DNA of 64,000 bases from an uncultured Dehalococcoidia bacterium. Lineage in GTDB: Bacteria; Chloroflexota; Dehalococcoidia; Lucifugimonadales; CATQGZ01. Positions within the stretch are counted from its first letter, which is position 1. Each line of letters opens with the position of its first letter. Made by a program: the position numbers and the translations under genes. Positions 1 to 8,420 of this stretch are shown in pieces. The stretch is taken from positions 1,984,001 through 2,048,000 of the forward strand of contig OY282365.1 of the NCBI GenBank assembly GCA_958295685.1, in the 5' to 3' direction. The notes beneath the pieces are model-generated. The model saw only the letters and a list, made by a program, of their open reading frames with translations. It had not been told where the DNA came from and did not search any database.

Positions 1-46
1 TGGTGTGGCCCAGCGGGAAGCCGATCAGTCCAACGAGGGAGGCCAT
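1..46 (-). CDS. aroE: Shikimate dehydrogenase, N-terminal fragment (cut by window edge)
   Basis: Only about 15 codons are visible, from an ATG at 46 running off the left edge. They read MASLVGLIGFPLGHT, which matches the usual AroE opening (a short hydrophobic strand, then G-x-P-x-x-H-S/T, the shikimate-binding loop). It lies 48 nt downstream of folB on the same strand, so it may belong to a small folate/aromatic biosynthesis operon. AroE reduces 3-dehydroshikimate to shikimate with NADPH. The call rests on this one short motif, so it is tentative. Confidence 0.5.
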   Translation of the reverse strand, partial: MASLVGLIGFPLGHT

Positions 47-94
47 GTGAGCAGCAAGTGTATCAGACAGCGGCGGGGGGCATTGTCCGCGTCG

Positions 95-463
95 TCACGG
101 TCGTGCGGCGCGGTGGATTTGGACGGCGGCGTGAGAGAGTATGCTGCCCTTGATGGGGGCCTCCGGCTTCTTCAGGGTCACCGTCACCGACTCCACGGCG
201 AAGCCGTTCAGGATGGCGTCGGCTATGGATTCGGCCACGCTTTCAAGCAGCTTTCGGCCCGGGCCCTCCACGATCTGCCTGACGACGCCGTACATGCTGG
301 AGTAGCTCACGGTGTCGTCGATGTCGTCGGAGCGGCCTGCGGCGCTGAGGTCGAGCTCCACGGCCAGGTCTACGACGAACCGCTGCCCGAGCCGCCGTTC
401 CTCCGGCCCGACGCCGTGGAAGCCGTAGAAGGCCATCCCCGCGAGCTCTATCCTGTCGGTCAC
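95..463 (-). CDS. folB: Dihydroneopterin aldolase
   Basis: This 122-residue protein has the normal FolB length. It opens TDRIELAGMAFYGFHGVGPEE and contains the Y-G-F-H-G-V-x-P-E-E signature and the later V-T-V-T-L-K-K-P-x-A-P-I motif carrying the catalytic Lys. FolB cleaves 7,8-dihydroneopterin to 6-hydroxymethyl-7,8-dihydropterin and glycolaldehyde in folate synthesis. The start is a GTG at 463 that overlaps the stop of the upstream CitE-like gene by 4 nt (GTGA), so translation is probably coupled. The cytoplasmic enzyme normally forms homo-octamers. Confidence 0.93.
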   Translation of the reverse strand: MTDRIELAGMAFYGFHGVGPEERRLGQRFVVDLAVELDLSAAGRSDDIDDTVSYSSMYGVVRQIVEGPGRKLLESVAESIADAILNGFAVESVTVTLKKPEAPIKGSILSHAAVQIHRAARP

Positions 464-1347
464 GCCGTCTCCTGCGGGCGACACCGTGGCGGGGCCGCCG
501 TCTCCAGGAGCGCGCGCGCTCTTCGGGCTACCGGAACGTCGATCACCATGCCGTCGAGAGAGGTAGACGCCCTTCCGGCGCTCTCGGCCTGCTCGAACGC
601 CTCGACCACGCGCCGCGCGTTCTCGATCTCCCTCTCCGTCGGCGAGAACGCCTCGATGATGGGCCGTACCTGGGCCGGGTGGATGGCGAACTTCCCACGG
701 AAGCCCAAGCCCCGCGCGGTCAGCGCGTCCAGCCGCAGGCCGTCTGTGTCCCTGTATCTGAAGAAGGGAGTATCGAGCGCGGTCACGCGGGCGGCCCTGG
801 CGGCGACGCTGACCGCGGCCCTGGGATAGGCTATCTCGTGGTCCGTGCCGGAGCGTTCTATCCCCATGTCGTTGGTGAAGTCCTCCGCTCCGAAGGCGGC
901 TGCGATGATCCTGGGCGACGCGGCACAGATCTCGTATGCGTTGACGATGCCTCTGGCGGTCTCTATCCAGGGAATCAGGCGGATGGAGCCGCTCTCGAGT
1001 CCGGCGGCTGGTTCCAGGGAATCGAGCAGCCGAGCCACTCGCCGGACATCTTCGGCGGAGTCGATCTTCCCGACGGAGATTCCCAGGACGTGAGGCCCCA
1101 CGACGGCGGCGAGATCGTCCTCTATCAGCCCGCTCTCCAAGTCGTTCACGCGCGGAATGACGGGGATGCCCGTCTCGGCCAAGCGGGGGAGGCGCCCCGC
1201 AATCGTGCCGCGGGCCGCCGCCTTCTCGGCGGCCGGCACCGAGTCCTCCATGTCCGGTATGAACGCGTCCGGCGAGAGGCCCGCGGCCTTGTCCAGCATG
1301 TCGGCGCGGTTTCCGGGAACGAAGAGGAGGCTTCTGAGCAGGGTCAT
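460..1347 (-). CDS. CitE-like HpcH/HpaI lyase (citrate lyase beta-subunit family)
   Basis: The 295-residue protein opens MTLLRSLLFVPGNRADMLDKA, typical of CitE-like proteins. It has F-I-P-D-M-E-D-S-V-P near residue 30 (Mg/CoA site), the late G-A-E-D-F-T-N-D-M-G motif and K-F-A-I-H-P-A-Q near residue 225. Related enzymes cleave or condense acyl-CoA compounds such as malyl-CoA, citramalyl-CoA or beta-methylmalyl-CoA. No citDF partners are nearby, so a stand-alone CoA-ester lyase or thioesterase is more likely than a citrate lyase subunit. The start is the ATG at 1347; longer reading-frame extensions upstream run into shadow sequence. It overlaps folB by 4 nt. Confidence 0.85.
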   Translation of the reverse strand: MTLLRSLLFVPGNRADMLDKAAGLSPDAFIPDMEDSVPAAEKAAARGTIAGRLPRLAETGIPVIPRVNDLESGLIEDDLAAVVGPHVLGISVGKIDSAEDVRRVARLLDSLEPAAGLESGSIRLIPWIETARGIVNAYEICAASPRIIAAAFGAEDFTNDMGIERSGTDHEIAYPRAAVSVAARAARVTALDTPFFRYRDTDGLRLDALTARGLGFRGKFAIHPAQVRPIIEAFSPTEREIENARRVVEAFEQAESAGRASTSLDGMVIDVPVARRARALLETAAPPRCRPQETA

Positions 1348-1451
1348 GGCGTAGGAGAAACGGCATGGATGCGGAAACAGGCCGCGCCCAGTCAGTATAT
1401 CACGTCCGGCCATCCCCGCCGGGCGCCGAGCCTCAGGCCCTCGAGGCCGTC

Positions 1452-3974
1452 CTACGGCACTGGCGGCGTGGATTGGCCGTACTCGTCGCTCCCCCAACAT
1501 ACGACAGGGCCGTCGGTCTTCACTCCGCACGTGTGAGACCCACCGGCGCTGACGGAGACGAATGAACCGCGTGGTGGGCTTCTCTCTCCGTAGAAGTCGC
1601 CCCCCCAACATACGACGATGCCGGCAGTCCCAGCACCCTGCCGCGGGTGCCTCGACGACGTGCTCCGCACTCCGCACGTGTGAGACCACCCAGCGCTGAC
1701 GGAGACGGCCGCCATGTCCGGGGCAAATGAACCGCCTGGCGGCGTGGACTGTCCGTAGACGTTCCTCCCCCAACACACGACAGAGCGGTCGGTCTTCACT
1801 CCGCAATTGTGGGCATACCCGGCGCTGACTGAGACGAAAGAACCGGCAGGGGACGTGGACTGTTCGTAGGAGTCGCTCCCCCAGCATACGACATTGCCGT
1901 CCGTTTTAACTCCGCAGCTATGTAATGCCCCGGTGCTGACAGAGACGAATGAACCCGCTGGCGGCATGGCTTGGCCGTCGTCGTTGTTCCCCCAGCATAC
2001 GACAGTGCCGGCGGCCCACACCCCGCACGTGTGAGACCCACCGGCGCTGACGGAGACGAATGAACCGCGTGGTGGCGAGGACTGTCCGTAGGAGTTCCTC
2101 CCCCAACACACGACAGTGCCGTCGGCCCGCACTCCGCACGTGTGAGACCACCCAGCGCTGACGGAGACGAATGAACCGCCTGGCGGCGTGGCTTGTCCGT
2201 CGGAGTCGCTGCCCCAGCACACGACAGTGCCGTCGGCCTGCACTCCGCACGTGTGAGACCACCCAGCGCTGACGGAGACGAATGAAAAGCTTCCACCTCT
2301 GGCTAGGGTGTCCAGCCGGTTTCGCACTTCATTGATCGCCACTGCCAGGCCGATACCCTCGATCCGTATGCCGACGAACTTGGACGTGGAGACTCCTACG
2401 ACTCGGCCGACACGGTCGAAGAGCGGCCCGCCGCTGCTCCCCGGATTGATCGCCGCATCGGTCTGGAGCAGCTTGACGCCTGACCTTGAGGACCTCTTGG
2501 CGGACACGATTCCCCTTGTGATCGTCGGGGAGCCCAGCAGGATGTTCCCAAAAGGAAAACCCATGGCTATCACGTCTTCGCCGACGGCAACGTCGTCCGA
2601 GTCGCCAAGAGCGACCGGCTGGAAATCTTTGGAAGCCCGCAGGTCGAGGAGAGCCAGATCGGCGTCTTCGTCCACGCCCAAGACTTCACCCTGGTACGTC
2701 TGCCCGCCGGAGAGTCTTACGTCCACGGTGTCGAATCTCCCGACAACGTGAGCGTTGGTGACTACCCGGCCGTCCTCATCGATGATGAACCCTGAGCCCG
2801 TTCCCGAGGGTGTGACGATCTGCACGACTCCGGGTGAAACGTCTCTCACCATGGACGGAAGCGTTGGCCTGTTTGTCGGGGCTGGCGTTGCGGTGGACGT
2901 CGGGGTGGGTGTGTTTGTTGGGACTGGCGTTGGGGTGGGTCGAGGGGTTGCGGTGGGTGCCGGGGTTGGCGTGTTTGTTGGGACTGGCGTTGGGGTAGGT
3001 CGAGGCGCGGTGGGTGCCGGGGTTGGCGTGTTTGTTGGGACTGGCGTCGGGGTAGGTCGAGGCGCGGTGGGCGCCGGAGTTGGCGCAAAACCGCTTCCGC
3101 CTCTGGCTAGAGTGTCCAGCCGGGTTCGCACTTCATTGATCGCCACTGCCAGGCCGATACCCTCGGCCTGCCTCCCGTCTGCCGACTCGAAGAGCTTGGA
3201 CGTGTTGATTCCTACGACTCGGCCTACACGGTTAAAGAGCGGCCCGCCGCTGCTCCCCGGATTGATCGCCGCGTCGGTCTGGAGCAGCTTGACACCTGAC
3301 CTTGAGAACCCCTCGGCGGACACGATTCCCCTTGTGATCGTCGGGGAGCCCAGCAGGATGCTCTCCAAAGGAAACCCCATGGCTATCACGTCTTCACCGA
3401 CGGCAACGTCGTCCGAGTCGCCAAGAGTGACCGGCTCGAAATCTCTGAAGGCACGCAGGTCGAGGAGGGCCAGATCGGCGTCTTCGTCCACGCCCAGGAC
3501 TTCACCCTGGTACGTCTGCCCGCCGGAGAGTCTTACGTCCACGGTGTCGAATCTCCCGACAACGTGAGCGTTGGTGACTACCAAGCCGTCCTCATCGATG
3601 ATGAACCCTGAGCCTGTTCCTAAAGGGGTGACGATCTGCACGACTCCGGGTGAAACGTCTCTCACCATGGACGGAAGCGTTGGCGTGTTCGTCGGGGCTG
3701 GTGTTGTGGTGGGCGCCGGGGTTGGCGTGTTCGTTGGGACCGGCGTTGAGGTGGGTCGAGGGGTTGCGGTGGGCGTCGAGGCAGATTCAGGCGTGATAGT
3801 GGGCGCAGGCACTTGCAGGACGGCAAGCGCGGATGGAACCGCGGTCGGTTCCGGCTCACTGTCGGAGCAGGCGGCTCCAAGCAGGGTCACCAAGGCAGCG
3901 GACAGCGTTAGAGCCGCCGCCTGCCAGGGAGAGAGCTCAGGCACGATATCCCAGGTCACGAAAAACCCCGGCAA
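1452..3974 (-). CDS. Exported double HtrA/DegP-type serine protease with T-P-rich linkers and RCC1-like repeats
   Basis: An N-terminal hydrophobic stretch (about residues 15-35) ends in L-L-G-A-A-C, so this is a probable exported lipoprotein. Two nearly identical trypsin-like domains follow, at about 105-290 and 375-560. Each carries the full triad: T-N-A-H-V-V-G, D-A-D-L-A-L-L-D-L and N-P-G-S-S-G-G-P-L. They are separated by long T-P-x-P-T-N-T linkers. From about 570 come seven RCC1-like repeats of about 37 residues (SVSAGxSHTCGV then VVCWG); the sixth has an insertion of about 15 residues. No PDZ domain is seen. The 5' end overlaps the upstream gene by 38 nt; a GTG at 3944 would still leave a full signal peptide and cut the overlap to 8 nt. 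Role inferred: extracytoplasmic quality control or surface proteolysis. Confidence 0.85.
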   Translation of the reverse strand: MPGFFVTWDIVPELSPWQAAALTLSAALVTLLGAACSDSEPEPTAVPSALAVLQVPAPTITPESASTPTATPRPTSTPVPTNTPTPAPTTTPAPTNTPTLPSMVRDVSPGVVQIVTPLGTGSGFIIDEDGLVVTNAHVVGRFDTVDVRLSGGQTYQGEVLGVDEDADLALLDLRAFRDFEPVTLGDSDDVAVGEDVIAMGFPLESILLGSPTITRGIVSAEGFSRSGVKLLQTDAAINPGSSGGPLFNRVGRVVGINTSKLFESADGRQAEGIGLAVAINEVRTRLDTLARGGSGFAPTPAPTAPRPTPTPVPTNTPTPAPTAPRPTPTPVPTNTPTPAPTATPRPTPTPVPTNTPTPTSTATPAPTNRPTLPSMVRDVSPGVVQIVTPSGTGSGFIIDEDGRVVTNAHVVGRFDTVDVRLSGGQTYQGEVLGVDEDADLALLDLRASKDFQPVALGDSDDVAVGEDVIAMGFPFGNILLGSPTITRGIVSAKRSSRSGVKLLQTDAAINPGSSGGPLFDRVGRVVGVSTSKFVGIRIEGIGLAVAINEVRNRLDTLARGGSFSFVSVSAGWSHTCGVQADGTVVCWGSDSDGQATPPGGSFVSVSAGWSHTCGVRADGTVVCWGRNSYGQSSPPRGSFVSVSAGGSHTCGVWAAGTVVCWGNNDDGQAMPPAGSFVSVSTGALHSCGVKTDGNVVCWGSDSYEQSTSPAGSFVSVSAGYAHNCGVKTDRSVVCWGRNVYGQSTPPGGSFAPDMAAVSVSAGWSHTCGVRSTSSRHPRQGAGTAGIVVCWGGDFYGERSPPRGSFVSVSAGGSHTCGVKTDGPVVCWGSDEYGQSTPPVP

Positions 3975-4941
3975 AATTGCGGAGTTTCATCAGGTCTTCG
4001 TGAGCCAGGCCGTCAGGATTGAAGTGCATCACGTCGTTCCGGATCTCCCTGATGTAATCCAGCCGTTTTACAAAGGATTTTCGATCGATATGCAAGCCGA
4101 GCCGCTCCCAGTGTTCCGGTGGCTCCAGGAGCCGGCAGTATGCGCCCAGAGTGAGGTCGGCTGAACCACCGATGGGCTGCTCGCCTGCCGACGAGGACGA
4201 CGCCTTCGTCATCTCATCGACTGTGAACTTTCTATGAATCAGCATTCGCAGATGGCCCTCTATCTCCCCAACTATCAGGAACGGCTCGGCAATTTGCTTG
4301 AACTGGTCGGCAAGATCACTAGCCGTCACGATGCCGGTAATCGTCCTGTCCTCTCCCCTGACCAGGATGTAGCCGTGTTTGGCGATATCCTCATTTGCAT
4401 CAACCAAGGGGCTGTCGATACTGATCTCCCTGACGGAGCTATCCATACAGTGACGGACGTCTTCGCGCGGGCCGCCCACTGACGCGCTTACGCCAATCGA
4501 CTTCCAACTGATCACCCCCTTTACGTCACGCTCATTTGGCATCACCGGTAATTGGGAGAAGTCGTTCAGGAGCATGATTGTAGTTGCGACTTCGAGACGA
4601 TCGGTGGGATTCACGCTGACAGGTTTTCGATTGGCCGCATCCAGCAACCCTATCCGGTGAGTTGGGTCATCCGGCGATGGGATGTCGACAGCGCCCGAAG
4701 CGAGTTCGATAGAGATCGTCGAGTCTATGTATACCTGCTCAAAATCAGGAACGGTTCGGAGTTGCAGTTCCTCCATGCGGTTTCGGATGTAATTGTTGAT
4801 ATATCTTCCTCGTCTGGTCGTTCCGAATCGCCTCAGTAATTCCTTGACAGTCACACGGTCGGGGCTGTTCGCGGCTCCGCTTTCAGAATCGTCCTTCATC
4901 TTCTTGGCTAGTGATCCCAGCCATTCGTTGCTGTCGCTCAT
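3937..4941 (-). CDS. CBS-domain protein with C-terminal HEPN-like domain
   Basis: This 334-residue cytoplasmic protein has a basic N-terminal segment (K-E-L-L-R-R-F-G near residue 30), then two CBS-type modules at about 100-165 and 165-225 (P-V-S-V-N-P-T-D-R-L-E-V-A and G-Y-I-L-V-R-G-E-D-R-T-I-T-G-I-V-T-A-S-D-L). Its C-terminal helical region ends in I-R-E-I-R-N-D-V-M-H-F. R-N-x-x-x-H fits the R-x(4-6)-H signature of HEPN domains, many of which are RNases. CBS pairs usually bind adenine nucleotides, so nucleotide-controlled RNase or scaffold activity is plausible but inferred. The start at 4941 is chosen because GAGGGGAG lies 8-10 nt upstream; an ATG at 4968 lacks this site. Leader element 1 lies upstream in the same direction. 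Confidence 0.7.
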   Translation of the reverse strand: MSDSNEWLGSLAKKMKDDSESGAANSPDRVTVKELLRRFGTTRRGRYINNYIRNRMEELQLRTVPDFEQVYIDSTISIELASGAVDIPSPDDPTHRIGLLDAANRKPVSVNPTDRLEVATTIMLLNDFSQLPVMPNERDVKGVISWKSIGVSASVGGPREDVRHCMDSSVREISIDSPLVDANEDIAKHGYILVRGEDRTITGIVTASDLADQFKQIAEPFLIVGEIEGHLRMLIHRKFTVDEMTKASSSSAGEQPIGGSADLTLGAYCRLLEPPEHWERLGLHIDRKSFVKRLDYIREIRNDVMHFNPDGLAHEDLMKLRNFAGVFRDLGYRA

Positions 4942-5045
4942 AATAGTACGACTCCCCTCTGTTGCCACGCTGCCGAGTATAGTTAGCGGCTCGACCGGGG
5001 GTCAAGAAATCGGGGCGGCGGCGTAGCTGTGCAGTCCTAGTGAGG

Positions 5046-5090
5046 GAATGCCCCTCAACTTCTGGATACCGGCCTGCGCCGGTATGACGG
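5046..5090. repeat. REP-like hairpin (copy 1)
   Basis: ATACCGGC (5066-5073), a CTGC loop and GCCGGTAT (5078-5085) form a perfect 8-bp hairpin followed by GACGG. This is the familiar interspersed palindrome whose translation reads V-I-P-A-Q-A-G-I-Q in many genomes. A second copy lies at 26971-26998. Confidence 0.7.
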
Positions 5091-5171
5091 GCGGCTGTGG
5101 GATAACGAGAGTCCTCATAGACTTACCTGCCCGGCGGGGAAGGCGGGTTCGAGCAGGGGGCCGGGCCGGGT

Positions 5172-5435
5172 TTGTCGAAAACTGTCCCAAACTGTTCCAT
5201 TTTGTCCCATCTCGTAGCTGAGGGTTCGATTTCGTGGAACAAATGTGGGGCACTTGTGGAACAGATGTGGAACATAGCTGGGACAGTTCTGGGACAATTG
5301 TGGGACAGGTCCCGGGGGTGAGAGCGCCCCTCGTGTGCCCTTACGGGCCGGTTGGTTCCGTGCACATGGTTCGGGATGATCATGGCTGCGTTCCTTCCGT
5401 GCGAATATCGTAGTACATGGGTTCGCGGATGTCAA
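5172..5435 (-). promoter_or_regulatory. Leader element 1: promoter, 11-nt array, conserved block (upstream of the CBS-HEPN gene)
   Basis: On the minus strand a -35 TTGACA (5435-5430), a 17-nt spacer and a -10 TACGAT (5412-5407) precede an array of about seven 11-nt units of TGTYCCA type (5309-5234). After that come CCCTCAGCTACGAG (5224-5211) and three inverted units TGGGACA/TGGAACA/TGGGACA (down to 5172). The array and tail are almost identical in sequence to elements 2 and 5. This copy has no ATG 7 nt after the -10, unlike the other five. The element points toward the CBS-HEPN gene starting at 4941. The rest of the 4942-5648 gap holds the REP hairpin at 5066, a box near 5517-5540 resembling CTGTTCAGACTNTGAGGTCCGA (also near 8030), and no recognisable gene. 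Confidence 0.7.
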
Positions 5436-5648
5436 GGGCCGGGGGCAGTGGCGAGTGGTCGGTGGTCAGTGACCCCCAGACCCCTGCCAGAGGGGTTCTC
5501 CCCTCTGGACTCCTCCTCTCGGACCTCAAAAGTCTGAACAGTTTCGCGGCGGCAGGTTCTTGAGGATGACCGCAGCTTGATAGCGCCGCCCTTCTGGGAT
5601 AGCATCTGCCTACGGCTAGAGTAAGGCAAGGTGCAAGGAGGGAGCGGC

Positions 5649-6353
5649 ATGAGCAGCGAATCGGGTAGCCTCGATCAGGCGGGCGTGACCGGCGAGACGC
5701 TGCTGGAGGCGCAGTTCGACCGAAGCATCGCCTCGTACCTGCGATGGTACGTGTCGGGCATTCTGCTGATCACGGTCGCGGGCATCCCGCTCATCCCGTT
5801 CTGGCTGCTATGGAGCTTGTGGTACGGCCCGGAGTACGTGCGGCGTCTGTCGGCGCGGCTGACCACGCAGGCATTGGAGATACGCAAGGGCGTGTTCTTC
5901 CGCAGCGAGTCGACCATACCCCTGAACCGGATCACCGACCTCCGCATCCACGACGGGCCTCTGATGCGCCACCACACTCTGCGCGGCCTGAAGGTGGAGA
6001 CGGCCGGCCAGTCGGGGGCAACGGGCAGCGAGGGGGACATGGTGGGCGTGATCGACGCGATCGAGTTCCGCGACGCGGTTCTGCGTCAGCGTCAGAAGGT
6101 GCTGGACGCCGAACAGGCGGCGGAGTCCGCGGCGACGGGCGGGGCCGCCGACGTCCTGACCGAGATTCGGGACATTCTGGCGCGAATCGAGGCGGCGGAG
6201 TCCGCGGCGGCCGGCGAGGCCGCCGACGTCCTGACCGAGGTTCGGGACATTCTGGCGCGAATCGAGGCGGCGGAGTCCGCGGCGGCCGGCGGGGCCGCCG
6301 ACATCCTGACCGAGGTTCGGGACATTCTGGCGCGAATCGAGGCGAAGGGGTAG
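5649..6353 (+). CDS. Membrane protein with bacterial PH domain and repetitive coiled-coil tail
   Basis: This 234-residue protein has two adjacent hydrophobic segments at about residues 35-65. A bacterial PH (YdbS/DUF304-like) domain follows, recognisable from L-T-T-Q-A-L-E-I-R-K-G-V-F and S-T-I-P-L-N-R-I-T-D-L-R-I. The C-terminus holds three near-perfect 25-residue repeats ending V-L-T-E-V-R-D-I-L-A-R-I-E (nucleotides about 6115-6351), predicted helical. The start at 5649 is preceded by AAGGAGGG; a GTG at 5631 is in frame but has no such site. The gene ends 11 nt before the deacylase gene, so they are likely one operon. Function unknown; the repeat tail may oligomerise the protein at the membrane. 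Confidence 0.75.
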   Translation: MSSESGSLDQAGVTGETLLEAQFDRSIASYLRWYVSGILLITVAGIPLIPFWLLWSLWYGPEYVRRLSARLTTQALEIRKGVFFRSESTIPLNRITDLRIHDGPLMRHHTLRGLKVETAGQSGATGSEGDMVGVIDAIEFRDAVLRQRQKVLDAEQAAESAATGGAADVLTEIRDILARIEAAESAAAGEAADVLTEVRDILARIEAAESAAAGGAADILTEVRDILARIEAKG

Positions 6354-6364
6354 CGCAGGAGGTC

Positions 6365-7942
6365 ATGGCGCTCGATCTGCTCATAGAGAACGGCCAGGTC
6401 GTGGACGGCACCGGAAGCCCTGGCTTCCGTGCGGCCGTGCTGATCGAGGACGGCACAGTGGCGATCAGGCGGGGCGACGTGTCCGGCCTCGAGGCGAAGC
6501 GTGTCATCGACGCGGCCGGGCTCGTGGTGTGCCCGGGGTTCATCGACCTGCACTCCCACGCCGGCCTGACGATCCTGGGGGAGCCGCACCACGACCCCAA
6601 GGTGCGTCAGGGCGTGACGACCGAGCTGGTGGGCATAGACGGCATCTCGCACGCGCCCTTCAAGACGCGGGAGGAGCTTCACCGCTACATCTGGCTGGAC
6701 TCGGGCCTCAACGGCTACCCGCCCATGCCGGCCGACTGGCTCACCGTGGCCGATCTGCTCGGCAAGTACGATGGGACCGTCGCCATCAACGTGGCATACA
6801 TCCTGGGCAACTCGCCCGTCCGAATCTGGGGCGTGGGCTGGAACGACCGGCCGGCCACCGCCGCGGAACTGGAGGACATGAGGGCGGTCGTGAGAGAGGC
6901 GATGGAGGAGGGGGCGTGGGGTCTCTCGACCGGCCTCGACTATCCGCCGGGCGGGTACGCCGATACGGACGAGCTGGTCGCGCTGTCGGAGGAGTCGGCG
7001 CGCCTTGGAGGCTTCTACCACACGCACACGCGGTCGAAGCTGCGGTCCGAGGGGCTGCTGGCGCCGTGGCGCGAGGCGCTGGAGATCGGGCGGCGCAGCA
7101 GTATCCCGGTCCACCTGACACACTACCGCCAGGGCGCCCAGGGGGTCGGGAGCCACCTGGACTACATCGGTCTGGTGGAGGACGGACGGGCGGAGGGCCT
7201 GGACGTGACCTTCGACTGCTACTCATATCCGTATTCGGGGACGCACTTCATCATCAGCCTGCCGGACTGGGCGAAGGACGGCGGGCCTGAGCGCGTGATG
7301 GCGGCCCTGAGGGACCCGGACGACCGGGCCCGCATGAAGCGGGAGATGTCCACCGAGGGCTTCGGCTCCATGTGGCTCACGAACTTCACGAAGGCGGGGA
7401 ACGCGGCCTACGAGGGCCGGTCGATCTCCGACGTGGCCGAGATGCGGGGCCAGGAGCCGCTGGACGCGGTCTTCGACCTTCTGATCGAGGAGAACCTGGG
7501 CGTATCGGTGGTAAGCCTAGGGACGAACCAGCACACCCTGGCAGCGTTCGTGGCGCATCCCTATGGGATGATCGCGTCGGACGCGATTCTGTTCGGGGAG
7601 TACCCGAACCCGCGCAGCTACGGCTGCTTCCCGCTGGTGCTGGCCGAGTTCGTGAGGGCGGAGAAGCATCTACGGCTGCCGGAGGCGATCCGCAAGATGA
7701 CCTCGTTCCCTGCGCAGCGGCTGGGGCTGCCGGACCGAGGAATACTGCGGGACGGGTTCAAGGCGGACGTCGTGGTGTTCGATCCAGGGAGGGTGAAGGC
7801 CCCCGCTACGCGGGAGGAGCCGAGGCAGTACCCTGTCGGGATAGAGTACGTGGTCGTGAACGGAGAGTTGGTCATCGACCGCGGCGAAAACACGGGAGCG
7901 CTTCCTGGCCGGGCGCTGCGCCGGGGCCGAGCTTCGACTTAG
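6365..7942 (+). CDS. N-acyl-D-amino-acid deacylase family amidohydrolase
   Basis: The 525-residue protein opens MALDLLIENGQVVDGTGSPG. It has the metal-binding P-G-F-I-D-L-H-S-H-A-G at about residue 60, G-F-Y-H-T-H-T-R near 215, V-H-L-T-H-Y near 250 and the late M-I-A-S-D-A-I Asp site. This is the D-aminoacylase/dihydroorotase-like branch of the amidohydrolase superfamily. Its members hydrolyse N-acyl-D-amino acids or related amides with Zn; the exact substrate cannot be read from sequence. AGGAGGT lies only a few bases before the ATG, which is tight, but the ATG gives the family's normal N-terminus. It is co-directional with the PH-domain gene 11 nt upstream. Confidence 0.88.
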   Translation: MALDLLIENGQVVDGTGSPGFRAAVLIEDGTVAIRRGDVSGLEAKRVIDAAGLVVCPGFIDLHSHAGLTILGEPHHDPKVRQGVTTELVGIDGISHAPFKTREELHRYIWLDSGLNGYPPMPADWLTVADLLGKYDGTVAINVAYILGNSPVRIWGVGWNDRPATAAELEDMRAVVREAMEEGAWGLSTGLDYPPGGYADTDELVALSEESARLGGFYHTHTRSKLRSEGLLAPWREALEIGRRSSIPVHLTHYRQGAQGVGSHLDYIGLVEDGRAEGLDVTFDCYSYPYSGTHFIISLPDWAKDGGPERVMAALRDPDDRARMKREMSTEGFGSMWLTNFTKAGNAAYEGRSISDVAEMRGQEPLDAVFDLLIEENLGVSVVSLGTNQHTLAAFVAHPYGMIASDAILFGEYPNPRSYGCFPLVLAEFVRAEKHLRLPEAIRKMTSFPAQRLGLPDRGILRDGFKADVVVFDPGRVKAPATREEPRQYPVGIEYVVVNGELVIDRGENTGALPGRALRRGRAST

Positions 7943-8066
7943 CGCCGGCCGGATCGCCGTTCGAGTGGCGCGAGGCGGGCCGAATGCGGCCCTCACTCCT
8001 CACCTCTCCCGAACCCAAAACGGCGGTAACTGTTCAGACTCTGTGAGGTCCGAAGGGGAATTCCTC

Positions 8067-8270
8067 TTGACAACCACGAACTCCTGTCCTACACTTACCT
8101 CATGGAAGCAGCCCACCCAGCAGCAGCCCTGAAGGCCTGTCCCACAATTGTTCCGGAACTGCTCCGGTTCCGTTCCACATCTGTTCCACAAGTGCCCCAC
8201 ATTTGTTCCACGAAATCGAACCCTCAGCTACGAGATGGGACAAAATGGAACAGTTTGGGACAGTTTTCGG
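8067..8270 (+). promoter_or_regulatory. Leader element 2: promoter, 11-nt array, conserved block (upstream of glnS)
   Basis: A -35 TTGACA (8067-8072), a 17-nt spacer and a -10 TACACT (8090-8095) are followed after six bases by an ATG at 8102, where transcription would be expected to start. That ATG opens a 74-codon frame ending at 8326. An array of TGTCCCA/TGTTCCA units spaced about 11 nt covers 8136-8211, then CCCTCAGCTACGAG (8221-8234) and inverted TGGGACA/TGGAACA/TGGGACA units to about 8270. The sequence is very close to the complement of element 1 and to element 5. glnS begins at 8421 in the same direction. The remainder of 7943-8420 shows nothing else recognisable. Confidence 0.75.
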
Positions 8271-8420
8271 CGAAAACCGCAGGCCGAGGCCCTCAGATGC
8301 GATTGCCCTGGGAGGGTGGACCGTGAGACGGCGCGCTTCAGACATACTCCGAGTTATAGAGGAGCGCAACATGCCGTTCATCCAGCCTGGTAGCAAGGGC
8401 GGACTGTTGAGGAAGGGAGG

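Noticed and set aside
5..829. Long open frame on the plus strand
   Set aside because: It is antisense to folB and the CitE-like gene and shows no family motif; high GC makes such shadows common.
2755..3567. V-G-V-G-V-rich plus-strand frame (also at 37005, 39215 and 42920)
   Set aside because: It is the complement of the T-P-rich linker repeats, not a real protein.
5115..5435. Frame rich in C-P-x-F-V-P-x-L across leader element 1
   Set aside because: The peptide pattern simply follows the 11-nt repeat in another frame; no evidence that it is translated in this copy.
8040..8420. T-box riboswitch before glnS
   Set aside because: No AGGGTGGNACCGCG antiterminator consensus or specifier loop could be found.
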